Shown here in pieces: positions 22,004 through 33,108 of a stretch of DNA of 64,000 bases. Numbering within the stretch: position 1 is the first letter of the stretch; every line of letters starts with the position of its first letter. The stretch spans positions 65,595,824 to 65,659,823 of the forward strand of contig CM057232.1 of assembly GCA_029891385.1 (NCBI GenBank), given 5' to 3'. The stretch is from Erythroxylum novogranatense (Eukaryota > Streptophyta > Magnoliopsida > Malpighiales > Erythroxylaceae). A program made the position numbers and the translations under genes. The notes under the pieces are model-generated. The model worked only from the letters and a program-made list of their open reading frames with translations. It was not told the origin of the DNA and made no database searches.

Positions 22004-25000
22004 AACAAAAATTTCGTCCTCGAAAATTCATATACGATTAATCAGAAAGACAGGGAGAATTTCTTCGCTCTTTTCTATTCTGATTCCCACTTATTTCACT
22101 ACATGACCCAATTCTGTCAATTAACAGAAATCAATACAATCAATTACTCTTTTTCCTTTCTCAAACTCTACACTGTCTTAACTGTTTTCTCATGATTTCT
22201 CGCAATTCTTCACTTTCGATACCAATAACACATATATCATATCATAACAATATTTCCTAATTCTGTCCATGCAATACTTTATGAATCCAATATCATCATT
22301 TTTGGTTTTAAACTGACTTACCCATCCATAGTTCTATTCACATCACAGTCACATAAAGGCTACATTACAACGAATTTAATTCTCCGATTTACACACTTGT
22401 CTTTATTTCAGTGCATCTAGGCTGAATTGATACACCTCGAAGCATTTCCTTTATCGCTTATCAGATTACATCTTTTCAGTGTTAAAACACTAATCTCATA
22501 AGGTTTCAATAACCTCAATAATAATCAACTCAACTCATTGCTATTAACTTGGATTACTTAACCCCTATTACATATTCAATCCACTTATCAACATTAACTC
22601 AAATCACTCATGACCGTCGACTATTTTTAGGCCCTGATCACTTTACTATAGGGGTGAACGACTTCTTTTTATTGTAAGACCCCTTATACACTATTCGAAT
22701 GGTAACACCAATAAAACAATTGATATGCCTACAATCAATTTGGACTATACATCAATCTCATATCCCATAGAACTCCAAAAATATCATTTTCACATTTATC
22801 TCCAGCAATCAAATCTGTTGATAAATCACACATATAATTATTCGATTTTACATTCTAAACCGTCAATTATTCTTTCAAGGCACTCTTACTATAGCATAAA
22901 GCTTCGATTGTTCCTTGTATTTTCACTAACAGTTTCTTTGGCGGATATAACACGTACTTCTTACTCCAGTCAAAAATATCATTTTTCTCAAAAGTTGAAT
23001 CCATTGGCAAATCCTTAAAAAGGTCCATATTTCTAAATTCTCAATTCGGGTTTCCCCCTTCTTTTTATATACACACCTGATTTGGAATTCCAATAGCTAC
23101 TAGTACCTTCTTTTACCCCTTTGCTAGATCGACAGTCGCACTCAGTATTACACTAGGTCTAACAACCCTATCGTTCAAATTGAAACCTTCTACCATTGCA
23201 TTTTCTATTCAATCCATTTAATTTCATCACTAGCTTAATTCTGAAATACTCAAGCGCATAATCCTTTTCAAATCTTTCAAATTCCCGTAATATCTTGACC
23301 GCTATCAACTTGTATATTCATAGACATATCCAAAATTGCTTCGGTACGAATAAAATCTCCAAACTTTCAAAGCAATACTCAGTGCAACAAATCTCAAATC
23401 ATCAAACACAATGTAGCCCATGAAGTTATACTTGTCCCCAAGTACATAGAATCACTTTGCACTATATCAACAATTTGCCTCATAACTTTTACTGGGACAC
23501 TTCGCTAAATATTGCAAAATCTCCAAATTAAAGTGATACCATCAATACTCGAATTGTAAATTTCTCCCATTGTCCCTTTTTACAATCACCCGACATACAA
23601 TTTACACGTTTCGCCTCAACATTTTTGTTAAAGAGCTAAGGCCTGAAAATCTTTAACAATTTCTGGACGTATCCAGCATATAGCTAGTTCTTAATAACTC
23701 CAAATCCTGTATATACATATCTCTTGCAATTTCGCATTATCTCCATACCTCTATCGTCATTAAGTCTCCCAAATGAGCCATGCTCGAATACTAATTCATC
23801 CACAACTTTATTTGATCACAACAAGATTCACTTTTTTTTTAAACTTTCATGATATGAAATTTCCTCAATAATGCCAACTATTCTTCTTTACTCTCCAAAT
23901 GCATTTGATATATCATTTATGATCATAGTCACTATCCAATTCCAATACGATTGAGACAACTTACTCTTTAATAATATAGTACTGTCAGGGCATTGTTATC
24001 TCTGACAATTACGACCCAAAATTCCTTATACTCATGATTGATTTTCCTAACTCTTTAAAAAATATCGAATTTCTCCAAAAAGGAACAATTCTCTTATACT
24101 TTTCTCAGTTTCATAATAACGTATTCTGACACATATTCCTTTACACTAGTTTCTCCACAAATTTCAATTCATTAGCAATCTTTACTCTCTGGGTTGAATA
24201 ACACATTCATCATATCGACTTTATGCTTCACGAACATATTGACACAAATATTCATGAACCGATTTTCTCCTTGAATTCACGACCAATGTCTCCTTACTGT
24301 TCAATAATCCTATTACATAATCGAATTCTGTACATTAACATAGTACATACCTTCTCAGAAGCAGATTCTATCTTTTACGCTTGAATCTCCGCTAGGATCA
24401 AGACTCCCAATAACGACTTTTCGTTTATCTCAAATTTATCTCCAATTTGTCCTTTCATCACTAGATTTTCAATTGTAATCATCTGATCGACTTAATCCAA
24501 TTCAGGGAAACTCTTCTTTTAAAAGAAGATTTCTTACTACTTTCATCAATACCGTTCCGAAATTCCTACTCATCAACCCTCGTCACATATCTTGTCAACC
24601 ATTTACAATACCTTAAGAGAAAAATCAATTTTAACTATAACTCATAAAATCCTATAAAGATCAATTATGCCTCAAATCATATAATTCAGGACATCCTTTA
24701 AAAAAAATTCAGTGAAGTATATACCACCAAAATCATTTCATCTTATCCAGAGACAGATGTAGAACATCTCACCAATTAGTCACTTACGCTAAGGATACCT
24801 TGATTTCATTTGATTTTTGATAACACTTTCCTTTTTGCACTTGTCCTCGCTCGAGAGGAGTATGCTAAGATCGATTCCTATTCTATTTAAACAGATAACA
24901 ATTTCAATTTATTCCCAATTGAGCACTATAAGCACTTTCACTCTTTATTCTATCTCATAATGAACTTTAAACTATAAAAACTATTACTGGCGGTTCTCCA

Positions 25001-25763
25001 CTAACTCACCGATTAATTCTGATATTATCTCCACACATATGATACAATTAAGCTTAATATATTCACTTACCATGGCGTTCCCATTATCAGATGTGCGTTC
25101 TCATAGGCAAAACAACTGAAACTTGACAACTATTTCATCTACCATTATCATTGTCTTACATTCCAATCTCTCATTATCTCGTCATACCCGTGTATGGTCA
25201 CAATCAAATCTAAATCATAGATGTAAAAATCAGTCTTGATTTCCCATTCACATATTTTGACTCAAAGTCCTAAACCCTTATTCATTATTCTCATCACAGA
25301 AATCAAACCCAATCGTAGCTTTCACATATCACAGAACAGTTTATTCTCGCCCACTTTGCTTATACACTTTCAATCTTGCCATTTCTAACATATCTCTCTA
25401 TTTCCTTTATCAATCCAAAGCTATGTATTCATATTTATCCCACATTCAAGGATATACCCCCGGTATAACATGGATGTCGTATTTCATAATGTATCCACCG
25501 ATACCAGTTCACTTAATCTTCATTTATCAAATCGAATCATATACCTTTTTCTAATTCCATGGTATACACAACTTCCTTTTTATCACATTCTAACATATCA
25601 TCATTTTTCTCACTAATTCTAATGACTGAAACAATTGGTACAGGCTCCTACATGTGACTCATATACTAGACTGGGGATCAGTTGTCACTGTCTGCCGTGA
25701 CATGACTTAAATGCATGTACTTGACCCATATTTCAGAATGCCCATATAAGATTGTACTTCTGG
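22004..25763 (-). other. Non-coding interior of LARD A
   Basis: About 3.8 kb of AT-rich sequence has no frame over ~100 residues and no gag, protease, RT or integrase motif that I can find on either strand. Several blocks align with the LARD B interior in the same order. These are the ~100 bp after the primer site, the ATGTTAGAATGTGATAAAA block, the block near 22620-22690, and the last ~200 bp before the polypurine tract. Conservation without coding suggests packaging, dimerisation or priming functions. Confidence 0.85.
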
Positions 25764-25775
25764 GCTCTGATACCA
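25764..25775 (-). other. Primer binding site of LARD A
   Basis: On the minus strand this is TGGTATCAGAGC, complementary to initiator-Met tRNA, 4 bp inside the 5' LTR end at 25780. Confidence 0.93.
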
Positions 25776-26291
25776 CAAATGTAGCATCCCACTCTCGCAA
25801 GACCCAAACCCGATATCGTGGGTGATATCCGAGCTCGTGCCTCACGAGGGTGGTACACTAGAGCAGTCAAATCCATTCAGAAACTCAGTAAGACATTTTT
25901 CTTACAACAATCGAGTGCACGCATATCAGTAAACAATTTGGGCCCACGATACGAAAACATTTTCATTCAAAATACTATTTTAGCAATCGTATTACAATAT
26001 AATATTAATCAATTGGGGCCCTCTGGAATAACAGTACTAATCTGCGGAAATACAAATTTACATATAGATCAGAATGACTCAAATGCAGATGTGAAACTGA
26101 TCCCGACTTCAAACTCTGACTCTCTTGCAGTAATCATACTCTCGTTTGTCTAACGGGGTACTCGTCGATCCCTGAAAAATATTTGCAATGTTGGGTGAGT
26201 TTGCGAACTCAGTGAGAAACCATCATCGATGGTTCACTCAATTCATGCATTACACAAATTACATACAGCACATCACAGTAACATTAAAAAA

Positions 26292-26335
<44 letters not shown>

Positions 26336-26905
26336 TTGCAATTTCTCATGCCATCACATCACTCAGTAATAATCACCAATCAGATAACACAATTGTATGC
26401 TATGCTTATGTGACTCCTTTCCAATTTATTTCAGTGTTGTGACTAAGCGCTCGTTCAGTGACAGTGATCAGTAGACGCATCTAGGGAGTAGGAGAGCCCT
26501 CATGCAGGATGAACTAACTCCCTTCGAGCTCGAGGCTCAGTTCAGTGACAGTATTCGAGCTCAAGGCTCTTTTCAGTATTAATGGCGACTTTGGTCACAA
26601 CGTCCGTTATCTGTTCATGCATTTATGTATGAAATGCATATGCCCAATAATTCGCAGTCATATGGCTGTATAAACCTATTTATTCCAATTTTCAGAATCA
26701 TGTATCAGTCACATCCAATTTGTCAAAAGCAGGCATTTCAATCTTAATCATTCGCATAATCATACAATTCACAATTGAAATCAGTTCACACAGGGCATTT
26801 AACAATCAGAAATTGAGGAACCAACTAGGTTACTCACTGGTTGCTCCCGAAGCTAACGCCTGGAAGATCCAGCAATGTCTGGAAGTTGACGTTTCAGTTG
26901 CTCCT

Positions 26906-28532
26906 CTATAACAAATAGCATACATGATATCAAAATTTGCACCATTAAGAGTGTTCAACAATGCACATGTATGAGATGTATTATGTACAATGCATGTTTA
27001 TGATAAATCTCGGGTATCGCTCTTTGATTCTTCTCAAAACTATCCCACACCAAAATTCATTTAAGCATGACTAACACTTAGGTTTCTGCCTCTCTAGAAC
27101 TATTGAAATCACAATTCGTTTGTCACTGGTTTACTTTCGGACTTTCTGAAATACCCTTTCGGGTTTACTGTTCACATTCAATCAGGAGGCAAAACTTGTG
27201 AAATTTGAGCTCACTCTCTTCTAGAAAAGTGTTCCTCTATCTTGTATCTTTCCATCGCCTCTAATTTCACTCAATTCGGTTCAGTAATTTGGAAGATATG
27301 CCTCAAACATTTTCGGACTATTCCTCTCCAAAACAGTGTATTATATCCAACTTCCATCCAGAAAATGAACACCTTAGAGACTAGATCGAGATTCAACTTC
27401 TTCATATGATTTGTAGCCCTATTACTCTAATTCACTAAAAATCAAGAATCACCTCAATTGGAATCCTATAGAACAAGATATCATTAAAATACTGAAATAC
27501 ATTCAGTAAAATATCCAATTCATACTCCTTCCACCGGTACCCTTACTTTGATTCAGTCAATTGTTTCCAATTTAATACCAAAGACCATAACTTTTTGTGT
27601 AGAGATAAATAAATGTGTTAAGAATCCAATGCTTTTAAAATCAGGTCATTTGGAGGTCTAGAGAAGAAGTTATGACCAAAAGAGTACAGCTTGTTTTTGC
27701 GTCTCGGTTTAGGCTCGCTTTTATCGTCTACTTTCATAAATCGCTTTCATTTATGCCTTTCATTCATCTCGCTTTCATTCATCTGCTTTCATTAAATCTG
27801 CTTTCATCGTCTGCTTTTATCGTCTGCTTTCATCGTCTACTTTCATGCGTCTGCTTTCATTAAATGCCTTTCGTGCGCCCGCTTTCTTTAAATCGCTTTC
27901 ATTCGCCTATTGTCATTAAATGCGCTTTCGTAAATACATTTTTACTGCGTCCATAATGTCTCTACTTATAAGACGCATAGATTTTGACTCAGATGTCCAA
28001 AATTTATGAACTTTATACTGTTGGAAAGATAAAAGAATTATCTACAACTTTGAAGAAGGCAACTTTGCTAGAATCTACCTAAATCAGGTCCAAATTTCCT
28101 CCCGAAGTTGGAACATGAATTTTCGTTCAACTCTCAACATCCTGCACCCAGTTCTCAACTTCGTGACAACTTTTGAGATTCTTGGAGACATAACTGAAAT
28201 TCGATGTCTTCATACTAATTGTAGCCATATATTCCTAATTTACTCCGAATTAAGAATCATCTCGTTTGGACAACCACAAAAAATGTTATGGCTAAAATAC
28301 TGAAACGTACTCAATGAGAAATTTTCCAGACTTTCTAATTTTCAACACTTTACGTCACCAAACACCAAAAGTTTTCTCAAAAACTAATTTAACACTATAA
28401 CTTAATTTATTTCTCCCCAACTACCCAGTATTTAAGAACAAACACATAAAGTACATTTTCTATGCAAATGACAGTAATTTATCAACTTTATTTCACAAAT
28501 CCCTGACTGCAAGGGATTTCTCTAACACTTAC
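26906..28532 (-). other. Candidate intron in the LARD A 5' LTR
   Basis: The donor (CAG|GTAAGTG at 28532) and acceptor (TTGTTATAG at 26906) are the same as in the partner LTR. In this copy the candidate intron would be 1.6 kb. It contains the repeat island at 27700-27950. Confidence 0.4.
27700..27950. repeat. Short tandem island in the LARD A 5' LTR
   Basis: The same CTTTCATTCGTCTG-type repeats as in the left LTR, but with other unit orders (including runs of CTTTCATCGTCTG) and a different length. The flanks are conserved. Confidence 0.85.
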
Positions 28533-29290
28533 CTGCTGAAAACTCCAAAATCTACAAGCCCTAATCTCAACCAAAATTTTCGTACTTCACTGAGTGAAAT
28601 GATCAACTTCTAGTTTTTTCTTAGAGTAGATGATACAAATGGCAAAGTAAGGTTTGTGAAAGAAAGGAAGAACACAGAAGTCCCTGAGAAGATATTTTGA
28701 TGGAAAATTCTGTGTTTCGAAGAGAGAAGTTTTAGAAATATGAGAATAAAGAAGAGACTTGGACAAGACTTAACCTGTCAACTCTCAAGGAATAGTGACC
28801 TACTCCTAGCTAGAGTACAAGGTCTAAGTGACACATGTCACTTTCTTAATACCCAAGTTCCAACTTAGTTTCTTTTGAACTAACTCCATTTAGTTCCTCT
28901 CTTACCAATACAACAATCATCTTTACAACCCAACTATCTACAAATCTTTATTTAATTTATTTCTTTTCCCTACTATAAATATATGTTCTTCAATACTCCA
29001 TAACTTCACCAACATATACAAATACACTAATTCCACTAAAATTCAAAATATCAAGATTTCACTAACTCATAAAATTTTCAATGTAATAACATTCAAGATT
29101 CTCAAATCCTTCCAATTATACCCGGAATTATTTATGAATGCATGTACAATTATTTTCATGTGGAAATATATTCACTATTTATGTGTAAGTGTATGGCATA
29201 TCATGCATGAACATGGAAGTGCATCTCTAACTCTCATTACTCACATTAACCATCCTACCCTTCCCTCTAGTAATGGGATGTTACATTGTC

Positions 29291-30060
29291 GCTTAGGCCA
29301 TGTAAATGAAAAACTCTTTTCAAAACTCCATCAAGATGGATTCATTGATTCTTTTGAATTTTTTGAGACATGTGATTCTTGTTTACTGGGAAAGATGACA
29401 AAGGCCCCCTTCACAGGTAAAGGGGAAAGGGCCAATGAGTTATTGGGCCTTATACATACCGATGTATGTGGTCCTTTTAGCATTTCAGCGAGAGGAGGTT
29501 ATTTGTATTTCATTACTTTTTCAGATGACTTCAGTAGATACGGGTATGTCTATTTAATGAAGCACAAATCTGAATCTTTTGAAAAGTTCAAGGAGTATAA
29601 GAATGAAGTACAAAATCAGCTTGGCAAGATAATTAAAATCCTTCGATCTGATCGAGGAGGTGAATATTTAAGCCAAGAGTTTGATGATTATCTTAAGGAT
29701 TGTAGAATTGTTTCACAATTGACTCCTCTAGGAACTCCTCAATGGAATGTTGTTTCTAAAAGGAGAAATCTAACTCTATTAGATATGGTTTGATCAATGA
29801 TGAGTCAAACTGATCTTTCAAAATATTTATAGGGCTATGTTTTAGAAACAGCAGCTTTCATATTGAACCGTATTCCTTTAAAGGTTGTAGAAAAGACACC
29901 TTATGAGATATGGACTGAGAAGCGTCCCAATTTATCTTTTCTGAAGATTTGGGTTTGTGAGGCTTATGTGAAGCTTCCAATTGCCAATAAGTTGGCACCC
30001 AAATCTGAAAAATGTTATTTTGTGGGATATCCTAAGGAAACTAAATGATATTCCTTTTAC
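29291..30060 (+). pseudogene. Copia C2 integrase
   Basis: The frame resumes after LARD A with the zinc motif HCRLGHVNEK...CDSCLLGK. The core contains LIHTDVCGPF (first Asp) and LRSDRGGEY (second Asp). The third catalytic residue is lost: the expected S-E-R-R-N motif reads SKRRN near 29758, a Glu to Lys change. Stops at about 29791, 29830 and 30046 look like single-base changes of CGA or TGG codons. The C-terminal half has AFILNRIPLKVVEKTPYEIW and GYPKETK. Confidence 0.92.
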
Positions 30061-31944
30061 ATCCCAGCAGAGAACAAAGTGTTTGTTGCTCGAAATGGTT
30101 TTTTCTTAGAGAAGGAATTTATTTCCAACGGAAACAGTGGGAGTAAAGTACAACTTGAAGAAATTCAAGTTTCACAAAATGACATTGAGCCTGAAAAGGA
30201 GATTGAAGCGAGCTCACAAGCTGTTGATCAGCAGCCTTCAACAACACAAGGCCTACGTAGATCTGATAGGATTCGTCATGAGACCAAGAGATATGGATTT
30301 CTCGTTACTGATGATGATAATGTGATGATCATCGATCATAATGAGCCCACAACCTATCAAGAAGCTATGGAAAGTCCAGAATCTGCTAAATGGTTAGAGG
30401 CCATGAAAGCAGAGATGCAATCCATGTATGACAATCAAGTTTGGACTTTGATTGATCTGTCTGATGGCTTGAAGAACATTGGATGTAAGTGGGTTTTCAA
30501 AAAGAAACTCGACATGGATGGAAATGTGCACACTTATAAAGCAAGACTTGTTGCTAAAGGTTATCAACAAGTTCATGGAATTGATTATGATGAGACATTT
30601 TCTCCAGTGATCATGATCAAATCCATTAGAATTCTTATTGCCATAGCTGCATACTACGATTATGAGATATGGCAAATGAATGTCAAAATGGCTTTCCTTA
30701 ATGGAAACTTACTTGAGGATGTATATATGATACAACCTGAGGGTTTTGTTCATCCTAAGAATTCGAGAAAGGTGTGTAAGCTTCAAAGATCCATTTATGG
30801 ATTGAAGCAAGCATCAAGAAGCTGGAATCTTCGTTTTGATGAAGTTGTCAGAGAGTTTGGATTCATCAAGAATGAAGATGAACCTTGTGTCTACAAAAAG
30901 GTTAGTGGGAGTGTTGTTGTCTTTTTAGCTTTATATGTTGATGACATACTACTCATTGGAAACGATATTCCAACCTTACAGAGTGTCAAGATTTGGTTAA
31001 GGAAACATTTCTCAATGAAATACTTAGGTGAGGCTGCCTATGTTTTAGGCATTAACATCTATAGAGATAGATCAAGAAAGCTTATAGGCCTAAGTCAGTG
31101 TACATACATAGATAAGATCTTGAAAGGTTCAAGATGCAAGATTCAATAGAGGATTCTTGCTTATGTCACATGGAATCAAGCTTTCTAAGAAGGATTGTCC
31201 TACTTCAGGTAAAGAGCTTGAGCGCATGAGTAAGATTCCATATGCATCTGCGATTGGATCTATCATGTATGCCATGTTATGAACTCGACCAGATGTCTTA
31301 TATTCTTTAAGCATAACAAGTAGATACCAATCAAATTATGGTGAGAGTCACTGGATAGCAGTTAAGAATATCCTTAAGTACTTGAGAAGAACTAAGGATA
31401 TGTTCCTAGTCTATGGAGGACTTGAAGGAGAGCTCGTTGTAAATGGTTACACTGATGCTGGTTTTCAGTCTAACATAGATGATTTTAGATCGCAATCAAG
31501 TTTTGTGTTTTGTTTGAATGGAGGTGCAGTGGGCTGGAAAAGTTCAAAGCAAGATATTGTTGCTGATTCTACAACTGAAGATGAGTACATTGCTGCCTCG
31601 GATGCAACTAAGGAAGCTATATGGATCAGGAAGTTCATTATTGAGCTTGGAGTTGTTCCTAGCATTGCAAGTCCTATAGACCTTTATTGTGATAATGATG
31701 GGGCTATGGGGCTATAGCACAGGCTAAGGAACCAAACTCGCATCATAGATCCAAACACATACTCAGATGTTTCCATCTGATTAGAGAGATCATTGGGAGA
31801 GGAGACGTGAAGATATGCAAAGTGGGCACAGATGACAACATTGCCGATCCACTTACTAAGCCTCTTCCACAGCCTAAACATGAGAGTCATACGAGGTCTA
31901 TGAGTATTAGATATCTGATCGATTAGGCCTAGTGCAAGTGGGAG
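30061..31944 (+). pseudogene. Copia C2 reverse transcriptase-RNase H
   Basis: RT runs mostly in one frame (30079-31149) with GCKWVFKKKLDMDG, YKARLVAKGYQQ, QPEGF, KLQRSIYGLKQASRSWN and the catalytic box YVDDILLIGND at about 30937. The motif A aspartate is replaced: the stretch reads WQMNVKMAFLNG, with N in place of the metal-binding D, so RT should be inactive. RNase H follows after further breaks at 31149 and 31280, with YTDAGFQS, VADSTTEDEYIAAS and DLYCDN. The end lies at the polypurine tract GGGAGAT before the 3' LTR. Confidence 0.92.
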
Positions 31945-32602
31945 ATTATTAGTAGTGTGCCCTAGGCTAATGAATAGTTGTGATTCATGTATTAACATTA
32001 TGACTTGTTAATAATATATTATGAGGTATTCCTTTCATATATGCATGTATTTCATTTATGTAATGTGATTTACATTCCATGAATGGTTTTAGACTTATGT
32101 CATCAAGTATGTGACTTGATAGTAAAACCATAAGCGTTATAAGACTATTCTAGACTGTCCCTGGTCGATCATTATTGGTGGAACAATAATGAATTAAGGC
32201 TAGTATGTGTTCTTGTTGATGATCATGTTTTACTGATCATGGATATGAGATATCAAATCAGAAACATAGATATATGTTAGAGAACATATATTGGACCGAC
32301 CCACATAAAAAATACTACATGGTTTCATGTCATTAGTGATTCTTAATATGGTTTGACTTTAGTCCTTTGACATGAAGTCATCATGGTTCCCTACATGAGG
32401 AATTTGGTGTTTTGATATTAAACGAAGTTATTCTTAACCGAATAACAAGTGGTCTTATATTGGACATCAAATGAATCATGCGGAGGGATGCGAATGACGT
32501 AGATGGGATTTGTACCTCTCTTAAATGAAAGAGATATCATTTGGGCCTCTTGACAAGTGTGACTAAAGAAAGGTATGGCCGTGCTCAAATGAATTGATGA
32601 GG

Positions 32603-32607
32603 AGTCA
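32603..32607. other. Left target-site duplication of the insertion in the C2 3' LTR (AGTCA)
   Basis: AGTCA at 32603-32607 and again at 35502-35506 brackets the whole 2894 bp block. The C2 LTR reads on through one copy. Confidence 0.93.
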
Positions 32608-32775
32608 TGTTGGGCCCGTGTTTTGCGTACCGAGGCTTGGATCCCCCGAGTACTTCAAGTTTTCACGCGACCACAACCTTAATCAGTATTGTCCTCTTTG
32701 GTCAGGATTCGAACCCCTGACCTCAAGGTTTTGTTGCTTTCTAGCAGCACGCCTCTTACCATTGAGCCAAATGAC
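32608..32775 (-). repeat. tRNA-derived unit U1 (SINE-like)
   Basis: On the minus strand the unit has a box A-like TGGCTCAATGG (32759-32769) and a perfect box B GGTTCGAATCC (32705-32715), 43 bp apart, with a 5 bp T-arm stem (GTCAG/CTGAC). The anticodon arm and acceptor stem are degraded, so it is not a tRNA gene. The far end is TGTTGGGCCCGTGTTTTGCG on the plus strand. Such internal pol III promoters typify tRNA-derived SINEs, but the usual A-rich tail is absent. Confidence 0.6.
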
Positions 32776-32920
32776 TTAATGGTAAGGCGTCTTCTAAACT
32801 GCAAACTCGAGTCGAGGTTCAATCTTGACAAAAGGACAATACTAATTAAGGTTGTGATCGCATGCAAACTTGAAGTACTCGGGGGATCCAAGCCCCGATA
32901 CGTAAAACACGGGCCCAACA
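32776..32920 (+). repeat. tRNA-derived unit U2, inverted relative to U1
   Basis: This is a diverged copy of U1 on the plus strand, with TTAATGGTAAGGCG near a degraded box A, GAGGTTCAATC as box B, and the end GTAAAACACGGGCCCAACA. U1 and U2 together form a ~310 bp fold-back with TGTTGGGCCC at both ends. Confidence 0.6.
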
Positions 32921-32938
32921 TTAAAAGACGCCTTTTAA

Positions 32939-33108
32939 TGTTGGGTCCGTGTTTTGCGTACCGTGGTGAAGAGGCCACACGTACTTCAAGGTTGCACGCG
33001 ACCACAACACTAATCAGTATTGTCCGCTTTGGCCAGGATTCGATCTCCTGACCTCACGGTTTTGTTGCTTTCTAGCAGCACGCCTCTTACCATTGAGCCA
33101 TTACAACA
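32939..33108 (-). repeat. tRNA-derived unit U3, same orientation as U1
   Basis: A third copy follows an 18 bp near-palindromic spacer (TTAAAAGACGCCTTTTAA, 32921-32938). It begins TGTTGGGTCCGTGTTTTGCG and ends in the box A complement CCATTGAGCCATTACAACA, directly against the solo LTR at 33109. Box B is more degraded than in U1. Confidence 0.6.

Larger units (their letters stand above)
17923..29285 (-). mobile_element. LARD A: large non-coding LTR retrotransposon (11.4 kb)
   Basis: The element lies on the minus strand with LTRs at both ends, an initiator-Met primer site, a polypurine tract and a 5 bp target duplication. Its 3.8 kb interior has no gag-pol frame. LTRs over 3.5 kb around a conserved non-coding interior is the definition of a large retrotransposon derivative (LARD). 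Proteins for movement would have to come from another element. The ends (TGTAACATCCC / GGGATGCTACA) and polypurine tract (AGGAGGGGAGAAT) resemble chromoviruses. It is collinear with LARD B at 44422-55910. Confidence 0.88.
25780..29285 (-). mobile_element. 5' LTR of LARD A (3506 bp)
   Basis: This is the right LTR, ending GGGATGTTACA at 29285 and starting TGTAGCATCCC at 25780. It contains a (TA)n microsatellite at about 26296-26333 that is nearly absent from the partner LTR. It holds a single copy of the segment duplicated in the left LTR. Confidence 0.92.

Noticed and set aside
22004..25763. Hidden gag-pol in the LARD A interior.
   Set aside because: I looked for zinc knuckle, D-S/T-G, YXDD, and integrase motifs on both strands and found none. 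A profile search would be more sensitive.
32705..32769. A true tRNA gene on the minus strand.
   Set aside because: Box A, box B and the T-arm are present, but acceptor and anticodon stems do not pair and the unit recurs three times in a composite repeat.
32608..33108. tRNA-like units explained as read-through of the retrotransposon's own tRNA primer during reverse transcription.
   Set aside because: Read-through would place the complement of the tRNA 3' end next to the LTR in the opposite sense, and the unit does not match initiator-Met tRNA. The inverted middle copy also does not fit.
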